In this document: positions 41,751 through 53,997 of the stretch, in pieces
Layout of the letters: every line of letters starts with the position of its first letter
Position numbering within the stretch: position 1 is the stretch's first letter
Assembly: GCF_005081945.1 (NCBI RefSeq)
Contig: NZ_CP034879.1
Span: forward strand, 501,363-565,362
DNA length: 64,000 bases
Source: Buchnera aphidicola (Brachycaudus cardui)
GTDB lineage: Bacteria > Pseudomonadota > Gammaproteobacteria > Enterobacterales > Enterobacteriaceae
Direction of reading: 5' to 3'
Translations under genes and position numbers: made by a program
Notes under the pieces: generated by a model
Told to the model about the DNA's origin: nothing
The model's database searches: none
The model's input: the letters and a program-made list of their open reading frames with translations, nothing else

Positions 41751-41960
41751 TTACAAACTAACAACATTAGCAGCAGATGGTCCTTTTGCTCCTTCAGTAA
41801 TTTCAAATTCAACACTTTGACCTTCTGCTAAAGTTTTAAATCCATTACTTTGTATAGCTGAAAAATGAACAAATACATCTTTACTTCCATCTTCTGGAGT
41901 AATAAAACCAAAACCTTTAGATTCATTAAACCACTTCACATTACCTTTAATCTTGGACAT
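41751..41960 (-). CDS. cspE: Cold-shock-type RNA chaperone CspE
   Basis: This 69-residue OB-fold protein binds single-stranded RNA and DNA and can act as an antiterminator. The RNP1 motif KGFGFI and RNP2 motif VFVHFSAI are intact. The start [19 protein letters not shown] and the end [11 protein letters not shown] fit CspE rather than CspC, with only about five differences from E. coli CspE, an exceptional level of conservation in this genome. It also neighbours ybeD, as E. coli cspE does. Some Buchnera annotations call this gene cspC. It lies just upstream of the rRNA operon terminator on the same strand. Confidence 0.95.
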   Translation of the reverse strand: MSKIKGNVKWFNESKGFGFITPEDGSKDVFVHFSAIQSNGFKTLAEGQSVEFEITEGAKGPSAANVVSL

Positions 41961-42130
41961 CTATATTACCTTCACATGAAAAAAATATACTAAATTGAAA
42001 AAAAAAGATTAATACATAATTATTAATGATTTTTTTATATTAAAAATCATAATTTAAAAAAATAAATTATAAATAGATTAACATGTAAATCTACTGTTAG
42101 CTAGAAAGTAATTTATTTTAAATACAAAAA

Positions 42131-42152
42131 AACCCGAAAAAAATTTCGGGTT
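42131..42152 (-). terminator. Terminator of the rRNA operon
   Basis: On the minus strand AACCCGAAA and TTTCGGGTT form a nine-base stem with a four-to-five-base loop, followed by TTTTTG. It begins within about eight bases of the 5S 3' end, and GC pairs sit in the middle of the stem. This is a classic intrinsic terminator for the tRNA-Glu-23S-5S transcript. Confidence 0.88.
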
Positions 42153-42158
42153 TTTTTT

Positions 42159-42277
42159 TGCCTGGATGTTACCTACTCTCACACGGGGAGGCCCCGTACT
42201 ACCATTGGCGTTGAAGCGTTTCACTTCTGAGTTCGGAATGGATTCAGGTGGTACCACTACACTATTTTTACCAGGCA
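42159..42277 (-). rRNA. rrf: 5S ribosomal RNA
   Basis: About 119 bases on the minus strand begin TGCCTGG and end CCAGGCA, which pair as helix I. Internal landmarks CCGAACTCAGAAGTGAAACGC and GAGAGTAGG match E. coli 5S. It lies about 100 bases after 23S and ends at a strong terminator. It is the only 5S gene in the window. Confidence 0.96.
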
Positions 42278-42378
42278 TTTTAATAAAGTTTTATGTTATT
42301 AAAATACATTAATACAGTAATAAATTCAGTAAAACAAGCTTTGTATTAAATTTATTTTAAAAACACCTCTGGTGTTGT

Positions 42379-45295
<2,917 letters not shown>

Positions 45296-45320
45296 TTACA
45301 ACCCACAGGTGTTTTTTAAA
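45296..45320 (-). other. 5' arm of the 23S processing stem
   Basis: On the minus strand, AAAACACCTGTGGGTTGTAAGG just before 23S is complementary, with a short internal mismatch, to CCTTACAACACCAGAGGTGTTTT just after it (about 42358-42382). Such a long stem is the usual RNase III substrate that frees 23S from its precursor. Confidence 0.7.
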
Positions 45321-45348
45321 AAAATAAGTTATTTATGCTTGTTTTCCG

Positions 45349-45362
45349 AATTTTTAAAGAGC
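45349..45362 (-). promoter_or_regulatory. boxA antitermination element
   Basis: The minus strand reads GCTCTTTAAAAATT, close to the E. coli rRNA boxA TGCTCTTTAACAATTT. It lies between tRNA-Glu and 23S, the same place as the spacer boxA in E. coli. NusB and S10, which recognise boxA, are both encoded in this window. Confidence 0.8.
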
Positions 45363-45463
45363 TTTATAGTAATTAAAAATACAATGTTACTTTAAGTTAT
45401 CTTGAGAATATCACAATAATTTAAATTAGTATATATTATTTTTTAAATAATTTTTTTATTTAT

Positions 45464-45536
45464 CGTCCCCTAGGGGATTTGAACCCCTGTTGCCGCCGTG
45501 AAAGGGCGATGTCCTAGACCTCTAGACGAAGGGGAC
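45464..45536 (-). tRNA. tRNA-Glu (TTC)
   Basis: The 73-base minus-strand cloverleaf begins GTCCCCTTCGTCTAGAGG and ends CTAGGGGAC plus discriminator G. The anticodon loop is CTTTCAC with anticodon TTC. No CCA is encoded. It precedes 23S in the same transcript, like the spacer tRNA-Glu of several E. coli rrn operons, although the 16S gene that would precede it there is absent. Confidence 0.97.
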
Positions 45537-45596
45537 TATATATAAAAAAATTTTTTTATTTTTTTAAAACTACTATTTTTTTAAAGACTAATATAA

Positions 45597-45624
45597 ATAA
45601 TACAGATCGAAAAAAAAGAGTCAA
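45597..45624 (-). promoter_or_regulatory. rrn P2-like promoter of the tRNA-Glu-23S-5S operon
   Basis: On the minus strand TTGACT is followed by a 16-base spacer and TATTAT, about 60 bases before tRNA-Glu. E. coli rrn P2 promoters, as I recall them, have the same hexamers and the same 16-base spacing. A partial boxA-like GTCTTTAAAAAAAT lies just downstream, at about 45574-45587. The operon therefore appears to have its own strong start independent of aroE. Confidence 0.8.
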
Positions 45625-45691
45625 GTATTTTCTTTATTATCTTCACTATTAGTTAAAATATTAGAGTATTTATAAAAAAATATTTTTATAT

Positions 45692-46519
45692 TTAATAATT
45701 TTTATTTAAAAGATTAATAATATAATCTGTTTCTGGAAACTGATTATGCCATAAAAAAAAAGAATGAGAAGCTTGAAAAACTAACATTCCGATGCCATTA
45801 GAAACAGATTTATATCCTTTTTTAATACACCAATTGATAAAAGGTGTATTATCAAATTGATAATTCATATCATAAAAACAAGTATGAGAAGAAATACAAG
45901 ATAAAGGAAAAAAATCTTCTTTTTTTTCAATATTTTTAGATGTAGCATTAATAACTAAGTCAAATTTTTTAGTACTTGATAAACATGGATCAAAAACATT
46001 TACTTTTCCATATTTATTAAATTGTGTAACTAATTTTTGAGCATTTAATGAAGTTCTATTCAAAATAAATATTGAACATCCAAAAGATAAAAGAGGAAAA
46101 ATAACACCTTTAGCAGCACCACCAGCACCGAGTATAAGTATTGAATATTGTTTTTTTATAAAATTTAATCTTATTAAATCAGATAATAATCCAATTCCAT
46201 CAGTATTATCGCCTAAAATACATTCATTATTTACTTTTTTTAATGTATTGACAGATTGAGCAATTTTTGCTCTTTCTGTTAATTGATGAGATAAAGAAAA
46301 AGCTTCTTCTTTAAATGGAGCAGTAATATTTGCTCCAAGTCCATCTTTTTGAAAAAAATCAGATAAAGAAAAATTAAAATTACTTAATAGTACATTATAA
46401 GATGTATAAGTATGAAGTAAACCTGTTTGTTTTGAAAAAAAATTATGAATTTGAGGAGATTTGCTATGATCTACAGGGTTACCAAATAAAGCATAATTAA
46501 ATTTTTTATTTTTAAACAT
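45692..46519 (-). CDS. aroE: Shikimate dehydrogenase
   Basis: AroE reduces 3-dehydroshikimate to shikimate with NADPH, a step toward aromatic amino acids that the host cannot make. The 275 residues compare with 272 in E. coli. The substrate site SKSPQIHNFF near 18, the catalytic Lys in NITAPFKEEAF near 65 and the Asp in GDNTDGIGLL near 103 are conserved. The nucleotide-binding LILGAGGAAKGV is near 126, and the end has NGIGMLVFQA. Its start overlaps the tsaC stop by eight bases, as in a coupled pair. Confidence 0.96.
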   Translation of the reverse strand: MFKNKKFNYALFGNPVDHSKSPQIHNFFSKQTGLLHTYTSYNVLLSNFNFSLSDFFQKDGLGANITAPFKEEAFSLSHQLTERAKIAQSVNTLKKVNNECILGDNTDGIGLLSDLIRLNFIKKQYSILILGAGGAAKGVIFPLLSFGCSIFILNRTSLNAQKLVTQFNKYGKVNVFDPCLSSTKKFDLVINATSKNIEKKEDFFPLSCISSHTCFYDMNYQFDNTPFINWCIKKGYKSVSNGIGMLVFQASHSFFLWHNQFPETDYIINLLNKNY

Positions 46520-47084
46520 TTCGGATTAACTTTCCATTAATAATATTAATAATCTGAGAAGGATTTTTTTCGCTACCTATCTTTCCATTTAATAGTGGAA
46601 AATCTTTTCCAAAATTTTTAAAAAGTTCTTCACGAGTCACACACGGATATTTCTTGGTAATATTAGCACTGGTAGATATTAGCGCTTTTCCAAAAGAATT
46701 ACATAATTTTATTATATCTACATGAGCACTTATTCGTACAGCTACAGTATTAAATTTACCAGTTAACCAATAAGGAGTTCTAGGATGCGCTGGAAGTAAA
46801 AATGTAAATGGTCCTGGCCAATGAAAAAAAATTTTTTTTCTTTGATTATGTAATAATTTATTTTCATCAATATACATTTTTATCTGATGAAAATTTGAAG
46901 CTACTAATATAAAACCTTTTTCTATACTTCTTTTTTTTAAATCCAATAATTTTTTTACAGCTATTTCGCTATTTGGATCACAACCTAGTCCAAACATAGA
47001 TTCTGTAGGATATGCAATTACATTTTCACTATTTAACATCTCTATACAATGAAGTAAAGAATCTGAAAAATAAAATTTTTCCAT
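46512..47084 (-). CDS. tsaC: Threonylcarbamoyl-AMP synthase TsaC
   Basis: TsaC (YrdC, RimN) makes threonylcarbamoyl-adenylate for the t6A modification of ANN-reading tRNAs. The ATG chosen gives 190 residues, equal to E. coli, and is preceded by GGTGAG; a TTG one codon earlier was rejected. Family features are VIAYPTESMFGLGCDP near 23-38, LLDLKKRSIEKGFILVA near 47-63, WPGPFTFLLP near 90, VAVRISAH near 114 and STSAN near 137. It lies between smg and aroE, an order derived from E. coli with the topA-related gene missing. Confidence 0.95.
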   Translation of the reverse strand: MEKFYFSDSLLHCIEMLNSENVIAYPTESMFGLGCDPNSEIAVKKLLDLKKRSIEKGFILVASNFHQIKMYIDENKLLHNQRKKIFFHWPGPFTFLLPAHPRTPYWLTGKFNTVAVRISAHVDIIKLCNSFGKALISTSANITKKYPCVTREELFKNFGKDFPLLNGKIGSEKNPSQIINIINGKLIRNV

Positions 47085-47132
47085 CAATATTTTCTCACCA
47101 TAAAAAAATTATATTATTTTTTACTAAAATAT

Positions 47133-47606
47133 TTAATGAATAATTTCTTCTTTAAAATTAAATAACAAATTTTCAAGTTTTTGATAAACTGTTTCACATC
47201 CAGGAACATTAAATAACACAATTAATATAATCCATTTTAAATCTTCAAGATTTAATTCATTGATGTCTAAATCCATAATTCTTTCAATAATCATTTCACG
47301 TGTATCTAATGTTAATATCTCTAATTGTTCTAAAAAAAGTATAAAACCACGACAATCAGCATTTAACTTAAAAGATTCTGCTTCTGTATAAATTCGAATA
47401 GAAATTTGTTTTGATAGCGTATTTATAGATGAAATAATATTATTTTTATGAGAAGATAAATTTTTTAACCAGCGTAAAGCATTATAAATATCTCTTTGTT
47501 CAAAACCTATATCTGATAAATCATTGGTTAAACTATCATAATCAATAGAAATTTTTGATTTACTGTGTACATAGGTTTCAAACAAATATATTAATATATC
47601 AAACAT
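47133..47606 (-). CDS. smg: Smg family protein
   Basis: Smg is a conserved proteobacterial protein of uncertain role encoded near def-fmt. The ATG preceded by GAGG gives 157 residues, identical in length to E. coli; a GTG five codons upstream was rejected. Conserved segments are MFDILIYLFETYVHS at the start, GFEQRDIYNALRWL near 34-47, CRGFILFLEQLEILTLDTREMIIER near 85-109, and LEDLKWIILIVLFNVPGCE near 120-138. It is divergent from def. No catalytic motif is recognisable. Confidence 0.94.
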   Translation of the reverse strand: MFDILIYLFETYVHSKSKISIDYDSLTNDLSDIGFEQRDIYNALRWLKNLSSHKNNIISSINTLSKQISIRIYTEAESFKLNADCRGFILFLEQLEILTLDTREMIIERIMDLDINELNLEDLKWIILIVLFNVPGCETVYQKLENLLFNFKEEIIH

Positions 47607-47871
47607 TACGTCCTCAATCACATATTAAAAAATTTAAATATTTAGTAATATATTCTTACATATCACTTTATCATGAGTATGATTAATATATAATATGCAA
47701 AATATTATCATATACTGTAAATAAATTTTGATAAATAGCATTTAGCATCGTAAAAAAATTATATTTATTTTAAAATAAAAAAATATAAAAAATAATACTA
47801 GTAAACTTTTAATTATAATAAAAAAGTTTATACTAATATATAAAATTCAATAATTTTATATTTAAATAGAT

Positions 47872-48384
47872 ATGTCTTTATTAAAAATACTATATTATCC
47901 AGATAAACGTTTAAGACTAATTGCGAAACCTATAGATAAAATCAATAAAAGTATAAAAAATATTGCAAATAATATGCTTTATACAATGTATAAAGAAGAA
48001 GGAATCGGTTTAGCCGCAACTCAAGTAAATATTCAATTACAAATTATTGTAATTAATAAAATAGAACAACAAAAAACTAATTTAGTATTAATCAATCCTA
48101 AAATTATAAAAAAAGAAGGTAATATTAGCATTGAAGAAGGATGCCTATCAATTCCAGATTATCGTGCCTCTGTTCCAAGAGCAAATTATGTCAAAGTTCA
48201 AGCTATTAATTTATATGGTGAAAAAATAGAAATAGAAGCAGAATCAATCTTATCTATTTGTATACAGCATGAAATAGATCATCTAAAAGGTAAACTATTT
48301 ATTGATTATCTATCAAAATTTAAACAAGAAAGACTTAAAAAAAAATTTGAAAAAATAAACAAGAAAAGAAAAATAGTATTTTAA
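47872..48384 (+). CDS. def: Peptide deformylase
   Basis: Def removes the formyl group from nascent proteins. The 170 residues match E. coli (169). The three family motifs are present: GIGLAATQ near 44-51, EGCLSIP near 89-95 with the metal-binding Cys, and QHEIDHLKG near 132-140 with two metal His and the catalytic Glu. fmt follows after 18 bases, so the formylation and deformylation pair is one unit. The 265-base divergent space to smg is very AT-rich, and I could not single out one promoter. Confidence 0.98.
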   Translation: MSLLKILYYPDKRLRLIAKPIDKINKSIKNIANNMLYTMYKEEGIGLAATQVNIQLQIIVINKIEQQKTNLVLINPKIIKKEGNISIEEGCLSIPDYRASVPRANYVKVQAINLYGEKIEIEAESILSICIQHEIDHLKGKLFIDYLSKFKQERLKKKFEKINKKRKIVF

Positions 48385-48402
48385 TAAAGGAATGAAACAA
48401 AC

Positions 48403-49347
48403 TTGAAAAAATTAAAGATTATTTTTGCTGGTACTGCATATTTTTCTGCAGAACATCTAAAAGCATTAATTAGTTCTTCATATAAAGTAATATCAGTAAT
48501 TACTCAACCAGATTTACCTTCTGGACGAGGACAAAAAATTATTTTTTCTCCTGTTAAAAAAATATCTATTATCAATAAAATTCCTATTTTACAACCTATG
48601 AATTTAAATGATAAAATATTTCAAGACAAACTATTGTTATTAAATGCAGACATACTAATCGTAGTATCTTATGGTAAAATAATACCTAAAAAACTTCTTA
48701 CTATGTTTCCTCAAGGATGTATCAATGTCCACGCTTCATTGTTACCTCGATGGAGAGGAGCTACACCCATTCAGTCAGCAATTTTATACGGTGATAAAAA
48801 AACAGGTATCAGCATTATAAAAATGAATGAAAAAATTGATTCTGGAACTATAATAAATCAAAAAGAATGCAATATATCCATAAAAGATACTACTTATAGC
48901 TTATCTATTAAATTAATAAAATTTGGAATTCAAGCATTATTAGAAGTCTTAGAAAAAATTAATACTCATACTATTGTTGAAAATAAGCAAAATGAAAAAT
49001 ATGTAGTTTTATCAAAAAAAATATATAAAAAAGATGCATTATTAAATTGGAATATAGAAGCCGAAAAATTAGATCGATTAATACGGGCATTTAATCCATG
49101 GCCCATCTCTTATTTTATACTAAAAAACCAGACTATCAAAGTATGGCAAGCCAAAGTAGTTCCTTTTATAAAAACAAATGCCTGCATAGGAGAAATTATC
49201 TCATCTAATAGCGATGGTATTCAAATAAATACATCTTATCAAATATTAAATATTGAAAAATTACAATTTCCTGGAAAAAAAATTATGGATGTTAAACAAA
49301 TTCTTCTTTCAAAAAAAAAATTATTTCAAACTGGTACTATTATATAA
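48403..49347 (+). CDS. fmt: Methionyl-tRNA formyltransferase (TTG start)
   Basis: Fmt formylates initiator Met-tRNA using 10-formyl-THF. From the TTG the protein has 314 residues (E. coli 315) and begins KKLKIIFAGT, aligning with E. coli within two residues. No in-frame ATG exists upstream; the ATG at 48392 is in another frame and stops after four codons. AAGGA lies ten bases before the TTG. Key motifs are LPSGRGQK near 40, the catalytic-site NVHASLLPRWRGATPIQ near 108-124 with Asn and His, and Asp in EKIDSGTI near 145. A 10-A run occurs at 49311-49320, close to the C-terminus. Confidence 0.95.
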   Translation: MKKLKIIFAGTAYFSAEHLKALISSSYKVISVITQPDLPSGRGQKIIFSPVKKISIINKIPILQPMNLNDKIFQDKLLLLNADILIVVSYGKIIPKKLLTMFPQGCINVHASLLPRWRGATPIQSAILYGDKKTGISIIKMNEKIDSGTIINQKECNISIKDTTYSLSIKLIKFGIQALLEVLEKINTHTIVENKQNEKYVVLSKKIYKKDALLNWNIEAEKLDRLIRAFNPWPISYFILKNQTIKVWQAKVVPFIKTNACIGEIISSNSDGIQINTSYQILNIEKLQFPGKKIMDVKQILLSKKKLFQTGTII

Positions 49348-49414
49348 AAAACATAATTAATGTATCAGTAGAATTTTGTTATTTTTTTTTAAAAAATATT
49401 TTATATAATAGATA

Positions 49415-49439
49415 AGCAAACGGTATCGTTCCGTTTGCT
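49415..49439. terminator. Terminator between fmt and rplQ
   Basis: AGCAAACGG and CCGTTTGCT form a perfect nine-base stem with loop TATCGTT. Its GC content contrasts with the flanks. It lies between converging fmt and rplQ and could serve both; U-tracts are weak on each side (TATATATG on the plus strand, TATCTATTAT on the minus strand). Confidence 0.75.
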
Positions 49440-49532
49440 ATATATGAAAACAAACATTATTCTTTCTAATTAAAGATTATATATTTAAATATTTTTAAAC
49501 ATATTTATAAAAAAAGAACTATCAATAATATG

Positions 49533-49925
49533 TTATTTTTCTATTATTTCCGTTTTTTTATTTTTTTTAACACGATCAACTAATTCTATATAAGCCATTG
49601 GAGCTTTATCTCCAGATCGAAATCCACATTTTAAAATACGTGTATAACCTCCTAATCTAGTAAAAAAACTAGGTCCTAATGTTTTAAATAATTTTGCTAC
49701 TACCTCATTGTTACGAATACGAGAAAATAATAATCTTCTATGTGCGACTGTATCAATTTTAGATAAAGTAATCATTGGTTCAACAATTCGACGTAATTCT
49801 TTTGCTTTAGCCAATGTTGTTTTTATAATTTCATGTACAAATAATGAACATGCCATATTTTTTAACATAGCATTTAGATGACTACGATTACGATTTAATT
49901 GACGACCACTTTTTCGATGACGCAT
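49533..49925 (-). CDS. rplQ: 50S ribosomal protein L17
   Basis: L17 binds 23S rRNA near the tunnel exit. The ATG giving [13 protein letters not shown] was chosen because it aligns with E. coli and has AGGA nine bases upstream; the frame runs 45 bases further without homology. It has 130 residues (E. coli 127). [20 protein letters not shown] and [24 protein letters not shown] are conserved. It is the last gene of the alpha operon, and the stem-loop at 49415-49439 follows it. Confidence 0.97.
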   Translation of the reverse strand: MRHRKSGRQLNRNRSHLNAMLKNMACSLFVHEIIKTTLAKAKELRRIVEPMITLSKIDTVAHRRLLFSRIRNNEVVAKLFKTLGPSFFTRLGGYTRILKCGFRSGDKAPMAYIELVDRVKKNKKTEIIEK

Positions 49926-49969
49926 AAGTTCATTCCTTTTACTAATATAAATATTAAATACAATACACA

Positions 49970-50959
49970 TTATTCATCTATAATACTTGATGGTGGCCAG
50001 TTTTCTAATCTCATACCAAGAGATAAACTTCGAGCAGCTAATATATCTTTAATTTCAGTTAAAGATTTCTTTCCTAAATTAGGAGTTTTTAAAAGCTCTA
50101 CTTCAGTTCTTTGTACTAGATCACCAATATAATGTATTGATTCTGCTTTAAGACAATTAGCAGATCGGACTGTTAATTCTAAATCATCTACTGGACGCAA
50201 TAAAATTGGTTCAAATTCAGGTTTTTCTTCTTTGATCTCAGGTTCACTCACATCTCTTAAATCAACAAATGCTTCTAATTGTTCTGATAAAATCGTTGCT
50301 GCACGTCGAATAGCTTCTTCCGGATCAATTGTACCATTAGTTTCTATTTCAATTATCAACTTATCTAAATCTGTTCTTTGTTCTACACGTGCAGCTTCTA
50401 CATTATAAGCAATTCGATCTATAGGACTATAACAAGCATCCACTAGTAAACAACCAATTGGCCGAATATCATCTTCTGTATGCACTCTAGCAGCAGCAGG
50501 AATATAACCTCTTCCACGTTCTACTTTTATTTTCATTTTTATAGAAGAATGTTTATACGTTAAGTTACAAATTACATGATCTGGTTTAATAATTTCAACA
50601 TCACCATCATGCATAATATCTGCAGCAGTCACTGAACCAATTCCAGTTTTATGTAATGTGAGAAAAACTTCATCTTTACCATATACTTTTACAGCTAATC
50701 CTTTTAAATTCAACAATATTTCTAAAATATCTTCTTGTACACCTTCTTTAGTACTATACTCATGAAGAACTCCATCAATTTCAACTTCGGTAACTGCACA
50801 TCCAGGCATGGAAGACAGAAGAATTCTACGGAGTGCATTTCCAAGTGTATGGCCAAATCCTCTTTCTAATGGCTCTAAAGTAACTTTAGTATGAGTTTCA
50901 CTAATTTGCTCAATATCAACTAATCGTGGCTTTAAAAAACCCATAATAGAATTCTGCAT
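49970..50959 (-). CDS. rpoA: RNA polymerase alpha subunit
   Basis: Alpha dimerises to start RNA polymerase assembly, and its C-terminal domain contacts UP elements and activators. The 329 residues equal E. coli. The N-terminal domain is nearly identical, with [21 protein letters not shown] near 31-51. The C-terminal domain keeps the helix-hairpin-helix surface including [14 protein letters not shown] near 268 and [12 protein letters not shown] near 294; Arg 265 and Asn 268 equivalents are present in [11 protein letters not shown]. It lies between rpsD and rplQ, as in E. coli. Confidence 0.98.
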   Translation of the reverse strand: MQNSIMGFLKPRLVDIEQISETHTKVTLEPLERGFGHTLGNALRRILLSSMPGCAVTEVEIDGVLHEYSTKEGVQEDILEILLNLKGLAVKVYGKDEVFLTLHKTGIGSVTAADIMHDGDVEIIKPDHVICNLTYKHSSIKMKIKVERGRGYIPAAARVHTEDDIRPIGCLLVDACYSPIDRIAYNVEAARVEQRTDLDKLIIEIETNGTIDPEEAIRRAATILSEQLEAFVDLRDVSEPEIKEEKPEFEPILLRPVDDLELTVRSANCLKAESIHYIGDLVQRTEVELLKTPNLGKKSLTEIKDILAARSLSLGMRLENWPPSSIIDE

Positions 50960-50988
50960 ATAATCCTCTCTTTGAATAGTAAACTTTA

Positions 50989-51609
50989 CTATTTTGAATA
51001 AAGTTCAACAATCAAATGTTCGTTGATTTCTGCAGACAAATCAGAACGTTCAGGAAAACGCTTAAAAAGACCTTCCATTTTATTTAAATCTACTTCCATC
51101 CAAATTGGTTTTTCTCTTTGCTCAACTAATTCTAAGGAAGCTTTGATCCGTGATTGACTTTTAGATTTATCTCTAATAGATACACGATCATTAGGAGATA
51201 TTTGATATGAAGCAATATTAACAACATGATTATTGACTAGAATAGATTTATGATTAATTAATTGTCTTGATTCAGCACGAGTACAACCAAAACCCATACG
51301 ATAAACTACATTATCTAATCTACTTTCTAATAACAGTAATAAATTTGCTCCAGTATTACCTTTAAAACGAGCTGCCATTTTATAATATCTTTTAAATTGA
51401 CGCTCTAAAATACCATACAAACGACGTACCTTTTGCTTTTCACGTAATTGAACAGCATAGTCAGACAATCTAGGCTTTCTAATACCATGTTGTCCTGGAG
51501 GTTGTTCTAATTTACATTTTGATTCTATTGAACGAAGTCCTGATTTTAAAAATAAATCAGTACCTTCACGTCGACTTAATTTTAATTTCGGACCTAAATA
51601 TTTTGCCAT
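50989..51609 (-). CDS. rpsD: 30S ribosomal protein S4
   Basis: S4 is a primary 16S binder that starts small-subunit assembly and helps keep decoding accurate. The 206 residues equal E. coli. The N-terminal [24 protein letters not shown] and the S4 RNA-binding domain at about 96-160 ([22 protein letters not shown]) are conserved. A GGAG site precedes the ATG. In E. coli S4 represses its own operon through a pseudoknot before rpsM; whether that survives here could not be seen. Confidence 0.98.
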   Translation of the reverse strand: MAKYLGPKLKLSRREGTDLFLKSGLRSIESKCKLEQPPGQHGIRKPRLSDYAVQLREKQKVRRLYGILERQFKRYYKMAARFKGNTGANLLLLLESRLDNVVYRMGFGCTRAESRQLINHKSILVNNHVVNIASYQISPNDRVSIRDKSKSQSRIKASLELVEQREKPIWMEVDLNKMEGLFKRFPERSDLSAEINEHLIVELYSK

Positions 51610-51636
51610 TTTATTCTCCAGTAGTTCCTAAAAAAA

Positions 51637-52041
<405 letters not shown>

Positions 52042-52046
52042 CTAAA

Positions 52047-52403
52047 TTATTTTTTTATTGGTTTTCGAGGACCTTTACAAGTTCTAGCGTTAGTTTTAGT
52101 TCTCTGTCCATGTACAGGAAGGTTTCTACGATGACGCAAACCACGATAACAACTTAAATCAATCAAACGTTTAATATTTAACGTTCTTTCTCTTCTTAAA
52201 TCACCTTCGATAACATATTTTGCAACATTTATTCTTAATAATTCAATTTGTTCTTCATTTAAATCAGTAATTTTAGAACTTTCAGAAATATTAGTAAGAA
52301 TACAAATTAATTTAGAACGTTTTCTACCAATTCCATATATTGAAGTTAATGCAATTACGGTATGTTTGTTTTCAGGAATATTAATACCTGCAATACGTGC
52401 CAT
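52047..52403 (-). CDS. rpsM: 30S ribosomal protein S13
   Basis: S13 is in the head of the small subunit and contacts the P-site tRNA and the large subunit. At 118 residues it equals E. coli. [27 protein letters not shown] and the basic tail [20 protein letters not shown] are conserved. It is the first gene of the alpha operon. The 108 bases back to rpmJ are AT-rich and hold a possible promoter. Confidence 0.98.
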   Translation of the reverse strand: MARIAGINIPENKHTVIALTSIYGIGRKRSKLICILTNISESSKITDLNEEQIELLRINVAKYVIEGDLRRERTLNIKRLIDLSCYRGLRHRRNLPVHGQRTKTNARTCKGPRKPIKK

Positions 52404-52460
52404 ATTATCAATCCTATTTAAATACTATAAATAAATTTACAAATCTAAAAACATGCATTA

Positions 52461-52487
52461 AGTATACTGAAAAAATAATATTATCAA
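52461..52487 (-). promoter_or_regulatory. Possible promoter upstream of rpsM
   Basis: On the minus strand TTGATA and TATACT are separated by 15 bases, about 58 bases before the rpsM start. The hexamers are good but the spacer is short. It would let the alpha operon be transcribed separately from spc. No S4-type pseudoknot was recognised by eye. Confidence 0.35.
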
Positions 52488-52511
52488 GTTTTTATATAAT
52501 TTATATAAATA

Positions 52512-52628
52512 TTAGCCTTGACGCTGTTTATGTTTAGGATCACTACTACAAATTACTCTTATAACATTATTTCTTCGTATTATTTTACAGTTTCGACAAA
52601 GTATTTTTACAGAAGCTTGTACTTTCAC
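52512..52628 (-). CDS. rpmJ: 50S ribosomal protein L36 (GTG start)
   Basis: L36 is the smallest large-subunit protein, with a zinc ribbon. The 38 residues equal E. coli. They begin with GTG read as Met: [15 protein letters not shown], then continue to [13 protein letters not shown]. The ligands Cys 11, Cys 14, Cys 27 and the His in PKHK are kept, so this is the zinc-binding type. TAAGGGAAAAAA precedes the GTG and gives a suitable ribosome-binding site. It lies between secY and rpsM, as in E. coli. Confidence 0.96.
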   Translation of the reverse strand: MKVQASVKILCRNCKIIRRNNVIRVICSSDPKHKQRQG

Positions 52629-52667
52629 TTTTTTCCCTTAATATTATATTATAACTTATTAGCTATT

Positions 52668-53987
52668 TTAATTTAGATTAGCTTTTTTTAACATAGAGTC
52701 ATATTGACTAGACATTATTAATGTTTGAATTTGAGCAATAAAATCTATAACAACAACGACAACAATCAATAGCGAAGTTCCACCAAAATAAAAAGGCACA
52801 TTCATGGCACTTCTCATAAATTCAGGCATCAAACAAATAAATGTAATATACAAAGAACCTACTAATGTCAATCTTAACATGATTTTATTAATATATTTTG
52901 CTGTCTGTTCACCAGGTCTTATGCCGGAAATAAACGCACCTGATTTTTTTAAATTATCAGCTGTTTCACGAGAATTAAACACTAGTCCTGTATAAAAAAA
53001 ACAAAAAAATATTATCGCTGATATATATAAAATTAAATACAATGGTTGATTCGGTTGCAAATAAAATGATACATTTTTTAACCATGTATAATTATGACTA
53101 ATTTTTAACCAAGATATAATCGTTGCAGGGAAAAGAACTATACTAGAAGCAAAAATAGCTGGTATTACACCAGACATATTTATTTTTAAAGGTAAATGAG
53201 TACTTTGAGCAGCATAAATACGACGACCTTGTTGACGTTGTGCATAATGTACAGTAATTTTTCTTTGACCTCTTTCAACAAAAATAACAAGAAAAATAAC
53301 TAAAAACATTAACACTAAAATAAATAAAAACGATAAAATATGCAAATTACCTTGTCTAGTTTGTTCAATAGTATTCCCAATCGCTGATGGCAATCCCGCT
53401 ATTATTCCTATAAAAATAATAATTGAAATACCATTACCAATTCCACACTCTGTAATTAATTCTCCCAACCACATTAAAAAAATAGTACTAGATACTAAAC
53501 TAACAACTGCTGTCAAATAAAAACAAAAATCAGCATTTACTATAATAGTATGAACTCCTGTTATATTAGGAAGACTAGTAGCAATACCAATAGATTGAAT
53601 AATAGCTAGTATTAAAGTAGCATATCTAGTGTATTGATTTATTTTATAACGTCCTGATTCACCTTCTTTCTTTATTTCTGATAAAGTGGGATGAACTAAT
53701 GTTAATAATTGAATAATAATAGAAGCTGATATATACGGCATAATACCTAGAGAAAAAATAGAAGCACGACTTAACGCACCACCAGAAAACATATTAAACA
53801 TATCAACAATAGTACCTTTCTGGTCATTTAATATTTTTGATAAAATTGTAGTATCAATACCAGGAATTGGAATAAAAGAGCCAATACGAAAAACAATTAA
53901 AGCTATAATGACAAAAATCACTCTTTGTTTTAACTCACTAACACTTTTTGTACTATTTTTTATATTTGATTCTAATTTCTTTACCAT
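52668..53987 (-). CDS. secY: Protein translocase subunit SecY
   Basis: SecY is the membrane channel of the Sec translocon. The 439 residues compare with 443 in E. coli. Ten hydrophobic helices are evident. [13 protein letters not shown] near the N-terminus (helix 1 and plug approach), [15 protein letters not shown] near 63-77 (plug), [13 protein letters not shown] near 242 (cytosolic loop C4) and [10 protein letters not shown] near 356 (loop C5, SecA and ribosome contact) are conserved. It starts ten bases after rplO, in spc operon order. Partner secE and secG are outside the window. Confidence 0.98.
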   Translation of the reverse strand: MVKKLESNIKNSTKSVSELKQRVIFVIIALIVFRIGSFIPIPGIDTTILSKILNDQKGTIVDMFNMFSGGALSRASIFSLGIMPYISASIIIQLLTLVHPTLSEIKKEGESGRYKINQYTRYATLILAIIQSIGIATSLPNITGVHTIIVNADFCFYLTAVVSLVSSTIFLMWLGELITECGIGNGISIIIFIGIIAGLPSAIGNTIEQTRQGNLHILSFLFILVLMFLVIFLVIFVERGQRKITVHYAQRQQGRRIYAAQSTHLPLKINMSGVIPAIFASSIVLFPATIISWLKISHNYTWLKNVSFYLQPNQPLYLILYISAIIFFCFFYTGLVFNSRETADNLKKSGAFISGIRPGEQTAKYINKIMLRLTLVGSLYITFICLMPEFMRSAMNVPFYFGGTSLLIVVVVVIDFIAQIQTLIMSSQYDSMLKKANLN

Positions 53988-53997
53988 TATTTATCGT

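Noticed and set aside
48392-48406. ATG at 48392 as the fmt start
   Set aside because: It is out of frame and reaches TGA after four codons. The homologous frame can only start at the TTG.
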